A DNA stretch of 64,000 nucleotides from Rhizophagus irregularis (lineage: Eukaryota > Glomeromycota > Glomeromycetes > Glomerales > Glomeraceae), in NCBI RefSeq assembly GCF_026210795.1, contig NC_089442.1:1922001-1986000 (forward strand), written 5' to 3'. Shown here piece after piece: positions 42,655-55,239 of the stretch; within the stretch, counting starts at the first letter, position 1, and each line of letters starts with the position of its first letter. Made by a program: the position numbers and the translations under genes. The notes beneath the pieces are model-generated. The model had not been told where the DNA came from and did not search any database. It saw only the letters and a program-made list of their open reading frames with translations.

Positions 42655-43470
42655 TTTCTTTGAATTTACATAAATAAGAAATTCTCGCGAATTTTTCTTA
42701 GTGATCATGATTTTAGTTTACTAATCGGTCTTTAAACTTTAAAATAAGCAGTATCAAGAAAAATTCGCGAGAATTTTTCTTGAAATCGTGATTTCAGTTT
42801 GCTAATCGGTCTTTAAACTTTAAAATAAGCAGCATCAAGAAAAATTCGTGAGAATTTTTCTTAAAAAATCGTGATTTCAATTTATTTAAACTTTAAAAAT
42901 AAGCGGTATCAAGAAAAATTCGTGAGAATTTTTCTTGAAATCATGATTTCAGTTTGCTAATCGGTCTTTAAACTTTAAAATAAGCAGTATCAAGAAAAAT
43001 TCGTGAGAATTTTTCTAGAAATCGTGATTTTTAGTTTACCGTATACGGAATTTAATACGGAATTTATAAAAACGTATATCAAATATATATAAAACATATC
43101 ATTTCCATATACAGATTTCTTATAGTTTGAACTTAAAATAAAAATTCAATGATATTAAGGAAAATACTCGCGAATTTTTCTTAAATTAAGCAGTAGATCA
43201 GTTGAACCTTAAAAAATAAGCGGTATTAAGGAAAATTCTCGCGAATTTTTCTTAAATTAAGCAGATGTAGATCGGACTTTGAACATTAAAATTAAGCAGT
43301 ATTTTGCGCTTTAAAGATTAAATACTATTAAGAAAATTTCGCGCAAATTTTTATTGATGATCGTAATTTAAATTGGACGTTAAAAATAAGCAGTAATAAG
43401 AAAATTTTACTGATCAGGGTTTGTACTTTAAAAAAAATTTATTAAGGAAATTGTCCCGAATTTTTATTAA
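42655..43470 (-). repeat. Hairpin-repeat array A6 (reverse units)
   Basis: Five well-conserved reverse units to 43030 and four more diverged to 43470, with TTAAAATAAGCAGTATCAAG before the palindrome and ATCGTGATTTCAG after. It mirrors array A5 across the transposase gene. Confidence 0.85.
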
Positions 43471-43737
43471 TGAATGCGATGTGGTATATGACGAAAGATC
43501 ATATTCATGCCTTTCGAGCGTGTTTTTTCTTTAAAATATTTTTCGGTGACATATTGTATCTGTTTAAATATTATGGAATTGAATTTTTTACCATTTTTAT
43601 ATTGGCGTCCATGTAACAAGAAGGGTTTAAGTTGATTCGAAAAATCTTCCTGATTTAAAATACTATGCGATAGTCTATTCTATCGTTTCACTTGATTTGG
43701 CATTCGTTCGATATCAAATCGCAATTTGGAATATTCT

Positions 43738-43986
43738 TTATAATATACCCGTTTTGGTGAGTGTCACTGAGTGATCGTAAGCAATATTAGCAGGATTTTC
43801 CATAACCTTCATTTTTTCTGTATGGTATTTTCGTAGTGTGACTTTATAACTGACATCTAACCTACTGGAGTGTATTCTTTTAAGTTGGGCGTGGGGTCTA
43901 CCGTATGTAGGGTTGACAACGCCGTATCTAGTATAAAGTTGTAAAGTTAATAAAAACAATAAAAACAAATACAATATCCAGTACAA
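43738..43986 (-). CDS. Possible small secreted or membrane-anchored protein
   Basis: 82 codons. The N-terminus MYWILYLFLLFLLTLQLYT is hydrophobic like a signal peptide or anchor. It is followed by RYGVVNPTYGRPHAQLK, RIHSSRLDVSYKVTLRKYH and a polar end. The composition after the hydrophobic part is more balanced than random AT-rich frames nearby. No homology recognised. Further exons may exist. Confidence 0.35.
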   Translation of the reverse strand: MYWILYLFLLFLLTLQLYTRYGVVNPTYGRPHAQLKRIHSSRLDVSYKVTLRKYHTEKMKVMENPANIAYDHSVTLTKTGIL

Positions 43987-44340
43987 CTATAGAAAATACG
44001 TTATAAACGTATGAATTTAATATAGTATACACAGTCTTTAGAATAATACATTATATACGTATGGATTAAATATACCGTATCCTTCATTTATAATATTTTT
44101 TGCGAACAGTATACAAAATACTGATATACAGTAGAAATAGTATACGTTTCAAACGTATGAATTTAGATACCGTATTACACAGTATGTTTACCGTATACTT
44201 TATTGTATTTTTTGCTAAACACATTTTGCGAACAGTATACATTATACTGTTATACAGTATATAAAAATACGAACCGTATCAAAGATACATGTATACAGTG
44301 TAAAAACCGTATGCATATTTTTTATAGGGTAGAAAAAATA
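43987..44340. repeat. CGTAT/ATACG-rich degenerate tandem repeat
   Basis: Four or five diverged copies of about 80 bp with CGTATGAATTTAATATAG, TACCGTAT and GCGAACAGTATAC. Many ATACGTAT-type palindromes. Similar sequence is at 6770-6900. Confidence 0.65.
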
Positions 44341-45660
44341 CATATTTTACATATTAATTATCTAAACTATTAAAGACTTTTTGCCAGTCTTTCATTTGTA
44401 ATCAAATTGTATTTCAAAAACATGCATTGATTATGTCTTTTATGTTAAATTTTGTTTATTCATACTAGTTCTTATGTTAGAGGACAGTGATATAATTTGG
44501 TTATACAAGTCCAAATTCAAAAAAGATCTGAAAGAGTTGCCTAAAAAAAAGTGCAGAATGCTAACAAACATTTTGTTAAAAACATTAAAAACATTAAAAA
44601 TAACTAAAAAGAAATCAATACTTCACCAAGATGTCATGCGTCCAGTGCAGGCCATACTTTGAATTCAATATTTTTAAGAACACCTTTACCTAAAAAGAGA
44701 AAAAAATAAAATGTTAATAAAAAGTAAAGAAAAAACCTTATTTTTTACTTGCTAAAATCCATGTTCAAAGAGACTTCCCAGCATTCCCCATCAGAAATCC
44801 CACATATTCTCCAGCTGTCTAAAAAAAAAAAGGTAGAATTAGCAATTATTTCAATAAAAAAAAGAATAAATTAAAAAAAGAGACCAATTTCTACCAATCT
44901 ATGCAAAATAACAACAATGAAACCTACCACTTTTGAATTGTTTTCACCATTCATATAGAGATCTCATTCATCTAGGCCTGTCTAATAAAGAAGAATTTGT
45001 TGAAAGAAACAAATTAAAAAAAATGTGACTGAACCACAAAAATCCTATGCGTTTTTGACACTCTTGGTTTAATCAGTTAGTTTGTTAGGAATTGTGATAC
45101 TCTTGATCTTCTTTATTACACATGATTTCATCTAGAAGGCAATATGTTAGCAATGTTTCATTAAAAAAAATTAAAAACAATTAAACAAAAGTTGATTCTT
45201 TACTGAGATTCCATGCATTCAGACTCAAAAATAAGCTGTATAAAAATAAGATAAAAATGAAGCATTAGTAGCCATTTCATCAAAAGAAATGATTCAAAAG
45301 AAAAATTTACTAAAATCTGGCATTCAAAGACCTGATACTTCCTAAAAATTTTGAGCTGATCCATAAAAAAATAATTATTATTATAGTTTTTGAAAAAAAA
45401 TTGCCTGGAGTAAAATTAATTTTCTCACATTATAACCTGAAGAAAAGTCGCCTAAAAAAGAGATAACCTAAAACATTAATAAATGTTTCACACCCCACTT
45501 ATCAAAATTATCAAAATTCATGTAGAATAGAGCCTTTACCATATACTTTGATACCCAATAAGCCATCTAAAAAAAAGAGAAATAAAATGTAACTTTAATA
45601 GACATCTTGTTAAAAAAATAGAGAAAAAATACACTTATTTAAACTATTGAAATGTTGCCT
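44341..45660 (-). repeat. Diverged tandem exon-intron units, minus strand
   Basis: From about 44660 to 45660 the minus strand repeats a pattern of T-rich tract, TTTTTAG, an exon-like segment of 40-80 nt, then GTAAAAAAT or TAA. One segment (about 44818-44752) reads SWRICGISDGECWEVSLNM then DFSK. Others share CTTTGAATGCCAGATTTTAG or CTGAATGCATGGAATCTCAG. Several have stops, so this is a decayed member of an exon-repeat family. The short plus-strand frame at 44474-44662 is lysine-rich and unsupported. Confidence 0.45.
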
Positions 45661-45689
45661 AAAAAGAAAAAAAGAATCATTAACAATTA

Positions 45690-46080
45690 ATGATTTGAAA
45701 TGGCATTTTGTTGACACACAAAAAGAATAAGAGGATAGATAGGATGAGGAAAATAGGAAAGGAAAAGGACAAGAGAAAGGAGAAGAGAAAGAACAAGTGG
45801 AAGGGAGAGGGGAAAACTGAGTAGAAGTAAAGCGAGAATTAAAAGAATGGATAAAGAGAAGAGAAAAGATTTCATTAAAATTGAAAGTTTAAAAAAGTAT
45901 CTTATCTTGAAGTATAGTTACAGTGAATAAAAAAAGTTTAAAAAAGATTATTTTTTAGTAAAAAGTTGAATTGCAGTTATTATTAATATTACATAATACA
46001 TGTGATACATAATTTATAAAAATAAGGCCCAGAAATTATACGTTATCTTAATATAATTTATAAAAAACAAATATCAGGTG
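45690..46080. other. GA-rich tract and AT-rich spacer
   Basis: 45730-45880 is purine-rich (AAGGAGAAGAGAAAGAAC and similar). The opposite-strand Leu/Ser frame is compositional. Remaining sequence holds nothing recognised. Confidence 0.5.
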
Positions 46081-46094
46081 GAATTATATATATG

Positions 46095-46219
46095 TAGTGT
46101 TGCCTTCAATCTGCCAATCTGTGGATTTATCCAATTCGAAACCATCAGGATTGGATTCAGATGAAGATACAAATGATTTGTCATCTGCTATTTCTGTTGT
46201 AATGCCAGAATCATCCAGT
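46095..46219 (+). CDS. Orphan exon-like segment
   Basis: One frame is open through SICQSVDLSNSKPSGLDS, DEDTNDLSSAISVVMPESS and stops exactly at a GTAAGT donor (46220). The other two frames have stops. Composition is protein-like, but there is no recognised partner exon and no homology. Confidence 0.3.
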
Positions 46220-46225
46220 AAGTTT

Positions 46226-48840
46226 ATATTTAGTCTAAGTGTATAAATTTTATTGTTATTTTTAGAAGTCTGTCACATGAGTATAACTGGACATATAAAA
46301 TGATCATTAATGTTTATTAAATGAGGCTTATGAATTATTTGGGGCTTAGAAAATGCCAAGATACGAGATAAATTAGAATGAAAAGTTGAATTAGGAAAAT
46401 TAATAGAAATAATATATTAAAAAAACAGATGATAGATAATCATAGATTTATGATTTATTATAAATAGAGGGCAGATTCAATATAAGTGCAGTAGAATTCT
46501 TTTGAATTCTCATATGCGAAATTATTATAATATTGTTATATTATACTTTTATTATATATTATTATTAAATTAAGGAATACTTTGTTAATGTCTTAACGTG
46601 GCAAGGACCCATACCATGTTATACTGTATATAAATCTGGATCTGATCATCTGTTAATAATAGATCGGTCATCCAGATTTTTATATTAAAATTCATTCAGA
46701 TGGATTCCATTTATTTATGGACTGGATTACTGTAAACGTATATATACATATGTAAATTTAGTACAGGCTGAAATTCATTTCAAATAATGAGTTAAATTTT
46801 TTCCCTCATAAAGTAGTTAAATATCATTAAAAAAATATGCAAATTTAAGTTATTCAAATTTTTATCTCAGTCAAGTAATAATGTTCCTTAAAAAGAATAT
46901 GCAAATTTAAATTATTTAAGTTTCATATAAAGTCCCTATAAAGTAGTTAATTTGCATTCAAATATTATTTAATTAATTTTTTTGACTAATTTTCAATTTA
47001 TATTACTACTTTTTAAGGTCCATATGATAATTTTTTACGATTGAAAATATTTATTACTTAAATTCATTTGATTATTTTGCGAAATCATCACAAAATTTAT
47101 CATCACATGATCAATTCAAAATTGATGCAATTGAGTACTAACTGCTTGGTAGCAAATCAACAGGTTTCTGCAAAGTAGTTCCTTTTGATGCCCAATCATT
47201 ACAGGTTCAACCTGTTTCACTTATTTTTGCCGTAATAAGGTATGATATAAGGAATTTCTCTTCTTTTTGACAAAATTAATTTTATTTTACACTTTTAGGG
47301 ATTGCTTCGTTAGTTTAATTTTATTAAAGACCTTGACTGATGAAAGCTTATGAAATTATTTAAATAAGATGAAGACTTGAATTAAATATGTTTATATTGG
47401 GTTTGATTTACGTTTATTTATTTGTTATTATAAAAAAATTTTTTATTGAATGTATATTCACAGACTTAGATAACAAATATTTTGAATTAATAATACTAGT
47501 ATTTACATACAAAAGTTAAAACTAAAATTCTAAATTAAATCTTATTAACTTACCTGATAAGTTACAATAAAGAAACAATTACATATAAGATGAATAAAAA
47601 ACTAATTTTACGAAAACTAATACTTTATATTTTTATTTATATACATCTGAAATATTCAATGATTTTAAAAATTAACCTTAGTTCTTCTTTTATTTAAATG
47701 AATAATTTTTCTATAATTTTCTATAATTACGCAGATAGAAGTATAAATCAGAATAAAAGAAATTTTGGTAAAGTTTAGATTACCCGCTATCCCTCCCATA
47801 TAAATGATTATACAGTATATATATTTGAATTGTGCAACACGAAGTCTGCGCCCTTAGTTAAAATAGTAATGTGCGCGTGCCTTATTTTTTTTTTGCTAAT
47901 GAGATAATGTTAACGAAAAAAAAAATTTTTTAATTATTTTTTTCGTTTCTTAATCAAATACCGAAAAATTTTTTTTAGCATTTTTAATACTGAGAAAGGT
48001 TTTTTTTATAATTTATTTTTTAAAACCAAAAAAATTTTTTTAATTAGTATTTTAATTATTTTGTTGTCGAACTTGATGTCATCATGTGTTAAATACCACA
48101 TGACAAAAGATATTAATCGCATGAGATATAGCAAATTAATTTATTGATGATGAGAGTTGTATGTCCTGAGGATGATAATTAATACATAAAATATTTCATG
48201 TATTAAATGTATTAAATGGAAAGTATATATTTACAGTATTAAATTAATATAATAATTAATAATATAATTTCAATCATCTTTTTGTTCTTTTGCGTCAGAA
48301 AATAATTTTTTTTAGATTTCGAGACATTGATCAACAGACTTATGATCATCAGACTAGACAAGCTTTTTTATCAGTAAATGAATACAATGTTCTAAGAATT
48401 TTTTTTTTCTTTTTGATAAGGGATTGGATTGATCCGTATTTTTTTTCACAACTGTTATAAAATGTTATTATATAATTTTTTTTAGTTTCTTATTGTTGAC
48501 TTTCAATTGCGTAACAAACTCCTAGGGCGTTTAAAATAAAGAAACAAAGTATTACTTTTCTAAGCATAACAATCAATGACTAAATTACAGTCGGTCGCAC
48601 AGTACATTGGAAGATGTAAACATAATTTTTGAAGGCGGGCGTATTGTTTTAAAAGAAACTTAACTAAAGACTGCAGATATCATCAAAGAAAGGTTTTATT
48701 TTGGTTTACCGGTAGATTAATCTGTCTTTAGTTAGATAAATGTCTTAGATAGACTTCAAAAATCATTGGATTTTCAGCAATCTTACTTTTCCTCGAATTT
48801 GTAGTCTAAGTAGTTGTATTTATTTTTTTTAATTTATTGT
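46226..48840. other. AT-rich intergenic desert
   Basis: No frame with protein-like composition, no RNA gene recognised. 46790-46950 contains two or three diverged copies of AAAAAATATGCAAATTTAARTTATT. 47900-48060 is T-rich with TTTTTTTTA runs. Confidence 0.45.
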
Positions 48841-48879
48841 GTGGAAGTGAGGTCATGCTTGAGGTGTGATAACATCACA

Positions 48880-48970
48880 GCGGGGGCAGCGTGGTAAAGA
48901 GGGTGGACTTGTTCAAACTCCAGATTTGTTTTATATTTGTATGTCCTTTACTATATAAATAAATAAAATC
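48880..48970 (+). mobile_element. Possible tRNA-derived SINE-like fragment
   Basis: GGGGGCAGCGTGGTAAAGAG then GGTGGACTTGTTCAAACTCC resembles the A box and B box of an RNA polymerase III promoter at the expected distance. It is followed by a short AT-rich tail with ATAAATAAATAAA. It is GC-rich against its surroundings. No second copy in the window and no clear target duplication. Confidence 0.3.
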
Positions 48971-49182
48971 AATCGTTTTATCATTTGGAGAAAAAAAAAT
49001 TGACTAAATTACAAAATTGGTAAGGTGCATCATGACTTTTTATATTAAAATCGAGCTTTCTTGATGATCATTTGATTGATTCTTTTTTTGCCCTTCAAAT
49101 TCATTGAAATTTTAACAAAAGAATTTAAAATATGACGGAAAAGGCAGAAAAAGAAAATTTTTGTTTTGAACTTTTCTATTGC

Positions 49183-51050
49183 ACACAGGTCACACACCTA
49201 ATATTGCTACACGTGCGGAGCTGTTCCAATTTACGCAAATGCTTTGTTTACATTTAAAAGTGCTAAATGTTTTTGATGGTAAAGAAGTAGCTCATGTTAT
49301 ATATATATGAGGTACTGTACTCCGTTATAAAAAATTTTATACATTTGATTTTGATTTATGATTTTTTTTTACTAATCAAAAATAATTAATCAATTCTTCC
49401 TTTCTTTAAAAAAAGAGGATAGATAATTCATCATTATGTCGATTTATTTCACTTTTTTTTTACAAATAATATGCTGACTCTTATTTGTCGTAAAAAAAAC
49501 AGAGATTGGCTTTGCTTGAAGGTGGAACTAACGCTATTTATACATCATCTGGATAGGCTGCACAATTCGTTGCCATATCAACGATTTTCTCAGTGAGTGA
49601 TAATTTATTTCGATAAGTTGTTTATATGGTGTGGCTTACATTCAATTTGAGGTATTTTTTTTGTGAACTAAAATCTATCATTTATTTTTTTTTAAACGAC
49701 GAATAGGTTACACTTCCAAAAATTGGAGATCAATGTCAAGTTCATTCAAGGTGATATCCCGGAAAAATTAGTTAAATTAATTGATGATAAACGAAAGCTG
49801 TATCTTAAATCTATGGAAAATCCAAATTTTAATATTCAAGATTTTGAAGCAATTTGTAAGATTGCATATGATATGGGAATACGGTACTGGCAGTACTGGC
49901 AAGTAAGAGATGAGAATTTTTTTATATTATTGATTATGTATATACTGTATATCTTATTGGACCAATTGAACATGGTGCAGATATTGTCGTTCACAGTATG
50001 TTTATGATCAACTCTTGATTAAGCATCATCTTGAAATGACCATTTGTTAATCGTTAGGCGTAACGAAATGGATCGGAGGCCATGGAATAACAATAGGTGA
50101 ATACTTGATGGAGGCAAATTTTCATGGAATAATGAAAGATTCCAATTTTACTAATCCAAGTCCTGACTGCCATGGGTTAATTTATTGGGATACATTTGGG
50201 TATAATGCCTTTACTATAAAAGCACGTTCAGAAATTATGCGTAATATAGATGAACCATGTCAAAATCCTATTGAATCATTTTTATTAATACAAGGTTTTG
50301 AAACTTTATCATTACTAGGAAAACGGAAACTGTTAAAGCCCGTTACGCCCATTTACTCAGTATCTTTTTTATTAAAAAAAAAAATTAATTATGAAAAATA
50401 AAAATACGTAACACCAAATAAAATAAGAAATCATCAGTGAAACAAGTACATAATCAAAAAAGGGAAAAGCAGGGGTAATTAATGAGGCGACGTCAGTGGA
50501 TGGAAGGAAAATTTCATGGGTTAACACAAAAATTGTTAAGTTCGCTCGTTATAAGTACTCTACAATAGAAAGTCCTTCGCTACGTTCCGGACAAAGAGTT
50601 CAGAGACAAGCCAAAAATACTTTAGAAATAATCAAAAGACGATGTCCTATGGGATTCATTTCCAGGACGTGAATCACATCCTTATCATGAAAATGCAATA
50701 TGCGGAATGTTTTTGGATACATTTTTGCTTTTGTTGTTAAAGGTGATGCTAATGTTGGAGCCGCATTAATTGATGCTTTACAACTTACAAGGTAAGGCTA
50801 AGGCTAAACCAACTTAATTGATTTTTTTTATTCACATGAAAAATTTATTATTATTATTATATGTCATTTTGCAAATGTGGGAGCGAGATGCAAAAACTCT
50901 CGTGATACATCCTGCTTCAATGACACATCAATATATACAATTAACAGACGAAGAGCAATTATTTGCAGGAGTGGAATAAAGAGATGATACGTGTCTCTGT
51001 TAGCTGTGAACATATTGATGTTATTATTAAAGAAGACTTTACAAATTAAA
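49183..51050 (+). pseudogene. Decayed O-acetylhomoserine sulfhydrylase (PLP, Cys/Met metabolism)
   Basis: Pieces in order match this family: PNIATRA/GAVPIYANALF with a frameshift (49205-49270), ALLEGGTNAIYTSSG, stop, AAQFVAISTI (49505-49590), LEINVKFIQGDIPEKL and NFNIQDFEAICKIAYDMGI (49707-49880), GPIEHGADIVVHS (49958-49996). Next come VTKWIGGHGITIG with the PLP lysine context (50060-50100), DCHGLIYWDTFGYNAF and IESFLLIQGFETLSLLGKR, GRESHPYHENAI, VVKGDANVGAALIDALQL, DAKTLVIHPASMTHQ, TDEEQLFAGVE and MIRVSVSCEHIDVII. Frameshifts, a TAG in the SSG-Q-AAQF motif and a TAA near the end make it non-functional. The intact enzyme makes homocysteine from O-acetylhomoserine and sulfide. Confidence 0.85.
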
Positions 51051-51059
51051 GAAATCAAA

Positions 51060-51956
51060 ATAATATTCTTGACTTTATTCACGTAATTTTATTTCACGCT
51101 CAAATAATTTTTTATTTTACATCTAGATTAAAGAACGTCATTATTATTATAATATTTTTTTTTTTAATGGAGAATGTGAGTTAAAGATATGAATTCATCA
51201 TTTATAATAGACTTAAAACAATTTATTGAAAATAAAGATTATTTTTGAATCATTATACACTGGAATAATAGTAATATGTGAATATAATTGTTTAGAGTAG
51301 TTTTTACAATTAACTGCACGTAAAGAACAAAAAAAAAATATTTGAAACCATAATAAGATGAAAAAAGTCGTACAATACCTTGTAATTATTCAATGAACTC
51401 TTTTTTTATTCATCTAAAAAAAAAATTTTACTATATTTAGTTGTTCATTGTAATAAGCTTTAAAATGATTATACAAAAGTAATTACGCCTCAGTTTGTCG
51501 TACAAAATTATTTTTATATTTTATATCATGCAAAAGAAAACTTTTTTTTCCATTGTCATACAAGTAATTGCTTCACTTTTTTTCCGTTTCCTTTCTCGTT
51601 AATTTATACTTTCCATCATTATCTTCTATGCTGAAATGTTTAATAATTACGCCAAATATTTAAAGATGTTTCTACTAGTTGGTCATATGAATCACAAATA
51701 AGTAAAAATAATAAAGTCAGATGTATTAATTGTATTTCATTATGCATTTACTCCGATAAAGTACTAATTTTTAAATTGACTTTTCCATAATTATGGTAAA
51801 TTCTTAAGATTCCATGAGAAAATCTAGAAATACTTTCCGTATCACCAACAAACGAGGTCAAACTCCTGATAATGTATAATTCAGATATAAATAAACCCAA
51901 ATTTTCCAAATTCTTTATCTTATCCTTGTTTATAACATATATTAATTATTAATAAA
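51060..51956. other. AT-rich intergenic stretch, 5' region of kinase pseudogene
   Basis: No gene. Probably holds the former promoter of the downstream gene; no specific motif can be singled out. Confidence 0.4.
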
Positions 51957-54785
51957 ATGGAAATTGTAAATACAAATGATGAAAATTCTTTTGACCCAAT
52001 TCCAAGATTAAAATCTAGTCCTATACCGATTAAATTTATTTCTTTTAATAGTAATGATGAAAATTGTATTTATTGTGGAGAAAAATATATTGAGCCGCTT
52101 TTTTGTTCTTGGCAAAGATATTGCAAAAAATGTTTATCACGTTATATTAATGATATAACTGATAAAAATATTTATTTGGATGTATACTACACAATGGATT
52201 TGGAATGCAGTGAGCATGAAATAAGTAGAACAAAAGTAGTGCCACAAAGTATTCAAGAATGCTGTAGAAATTGTGTGATAATTCTATGTTTTAAACGAAT
52301 ACATGGATATTATAAAAACATGTATGATGGTGATTATAGTTTCTTTCATTATAATTATTATAAATCTGATAAAAACACTTCATACAATATGGTGATTGAA
52401 ATTGAAAGGAATTGTAAATTATGTGAAAAGTCATTATATCAAGGAACAAATGATCAGATTATGAGGAAATCTAAATTATGCTCAGATTGATATATAATTT
52501 TTTCTGAATTGACAGAATCAACCTTGGTTAAAAAGCAAATTTCAATTCTTTACTTACCATGGTGGCATAATAATTCTTCGTGTGATATTTGTAAATCAGA
52601 GTTAACACTTACATCAGACTGTCAAAAGTATTGTGCGGATTGTTTTATACTTTATGTGGGATGCAGATATTGTTTAACAACAAACATTTTTTTTGGACCT
52701 ACGGATCAATCCCAATGTAAAAAATGCAAAAAAATATCGCCCATAAATAGTGATTTTGATGATTTTCTTTTAAATAATAATCTTATAACACTCAATAAAC
52801 TAGATTATGATTATTTAAAATTAGCTAAATTTGAAGTTATAGTAAAAAACATTAATGAATATTTTGTACCACGGGACATAATAGATTTTATATTTTAAAA
52901 AAAAAACAAGCAAAGCGATGTAAGTGGATACCATATTCTCAATTTAAAGATGTAAAAGAAATGACAAAGGGAGGATATGGTATTATTTATAAAGCAACTT
53001 GGTCAAGTAAAAGTGAAACTGTCGTCTTAAAAAGATTTAAAAATTCGAAATATTTCTTAAATGAGGTAAAATTTTTCTTATATAACTTCTTTTAAATAAA
53101 CTTAATCTTTAATTTAAATTAATTTTTAAACTTAAATAGATAAAATCAATTAAGTGTTTTAAAGGCAAAAAGAGTCGTATAATTGAAACTTATGGCTTTA
53201 CAAAAGATCCTGAATTAGAGGATTATATATAAGTTATGAAATATGCATCAGGAGGAGATTTACATAAGCATTTGCAGGAGAATTTTGCAAGGATTACATG
53301 GAATAAAGAAAATTATATATTTTACATCAAATTTCAATGGGTATTTATATTTTATATCTTTATTAATTATATTCCTTAAATTTGGGGTACTATTAATTTT
53401 TTATATTTTAGACTTGAAACTATTCATAATAAAAAATTTATACATCGAGACTTTCATAGTGGAAACATATTGTATGATTTCAAAGATTCCATTTCTTACA
53501 TTGATGTAATAGATCTAAATGATGAATGGAAAATTGGAGATCTAGGATTATAACAAGCTATAAATAGTAAATCATCAAATGATGAAATATATGGAGTAAT
53601 ACCTTATATTGCGCCGGAAATATTTAAAGGGTCTAAATTTTCTAAAGAAGCTGATATTTATAGTTTTGGTATGATTATGTGGGAACTTACAACAGGTTGT
53701 AAACCTTTTAATAATGTTAAACATAATATTCAACTTATTTATAAAATTCTTGATGGAGAACGACCTAAAATTACAGAAGATACACCAGAATGTTATGTTA
53801 ATTTAATGAAAAGTTGTTGGGATTCTGATCCAAAAAAGAGACCTTCTATGGAAGTCATTCGTTTGACTGTTGGTAGGTGGGAATTTGAAAATGTAAATGA
53901 AAAAGAATTTAACCAAGCTGAGAAAGAAAAAAAGAAATTGATAGAATTAAAGAAGATTGGGCCGGAATTTGCTGAAAAAATGTCATCCAGAAGCTATTTA
54001 TACAAGTAGGCTATTAAGTGCTTTAATTTCTAAATGTTCGTCCGCATATTCATCAACAATTTCATTTGGCAAGGTATTCAAAAAAAAATGTTGATTTTAA
54101 TTTAAAATATTATAGTATAATTTACAAGAAAATGTTGTACTCTTTAGATGCTAATTATATCTCTGAACTAGAGAGTAATATAGACACTAAAAGGTATTTA
54201 AACTAGCTAAAAAACTTTTTTGTTTTTAAATGATATGACAAATTATTCGAATTTCTGATCTATTCGTTTAGTTTGTCATCACAAAATTTAAATGCTACAA
54301 TTCAAAATTTTTCAACTACTTTAAATTCTAGTAATTATATCTCAGAAGAATTAAAGCTTGATATAGACACATAAAGGTATTTCAAATAACGAAAAAAATG
54401 TTTTTGAATGACAACTAATTATTTGAATTTATTTTTTAAATAGTTTATGGTCACAAAAATTAAATTCTGCAATTCAAAATTTTTCAATCTCTTCGGATTC
54501 TAATTATATTTCAACAGAATTAGAGCTTGATATAGACACTGAAAGGTATTTCAAATAACTAAAAAAAAAAAATATTTTTAAATGATAACTAATTATTTAA
54601 ATTTTATAAATTTTTAACTTAGTTTCTTATCACAAAATTTAAATTCTACAATCCAAAAATTTTCAACCTCTCTAAAAAAGCGAGGAAATGAAGAATTTTT
54701 AAATGTTGATACTCATGATAATAATGGTTTATATTTATCTTGCTCGATATTATTTTATTTTAATTTTGTTTTAACGTTACATTAA
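51957..54785 (+). pseudogene. Zinc-ribbon/TKL kinase pseudogene with duplicated 3' exons
   Basis: The N-terminus (MEIVNTNDENSFDPIPRLKS) has cysteine pairs CIYC/CKKC, CCRNC and CKLCEKS. After a TGA at 52488 the same frame continues with CDICKSEL, CQKYCADC and CRYCLTTNI/CKKCKK. A TAA and a ten-A run at about 52896-52909 shift the frame into the kinase domain: KWIPYSQFKDVKEM, GGYGIIYKATW, VVLKRFK. An intron follows (about 53065-53140), then FTKDPELEDYI, TAA, VMKYASGGDL. After a further intron come HRDF-like FIHRDFHSGNIL, DLGL, TAA and PYIAPEIFKG, then MIMWELTTGCKPFNN. The tail is encoded by four similar exons (54148-54193, 54272-54376, 54444-54545, 54623-54785) reading SSQNLNATIQNFSTT and SNYISEELKLDIDT. 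At least four stops and one shift show decay. Confidence 0.8.
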
Positions 54786-55235
54786 TATTTAATTTTTTGT
54801 TATTTAAATCAAATATAAAAATATTGTTTATAGGAAAACGTATTAAAACTAGTTTTAATTATCCATAAAACAATAGAAGAAAAATATTTATTTATTCTAC
54901 AGATGCAAAGTATTAGAATTATTTAATAATTTTCATTAGGCTTTCTATCCCATTAATAAAAGAATAATGTACTAGCGAAATTAGAATCCAGATATAATAG
55001 TATTTTTTATGATTTAAATTTGCCAATTTTTTTTATTCTTTACCGATTATAATTTAATAATTATATATATTTTAATGAATAAATTGTCTATTTTTTTTTA
55101 ATATTTGAAGTAATTGTATAATCAAATATATACTAATACTTGTTTCCTGGAAGTCACCTATTTTGGTAGATATGTAACTCAATACTAATGGTTTGAACGA
55201 TGATCATACGTTGTCAACAACAACGTTTACTATTA
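54786..55235. other. AT-rich intergenic stretch
   Basis: Nothing recognised on either strand. Confidence 0.4.
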
Positions 55236-55239
55236 GTTA

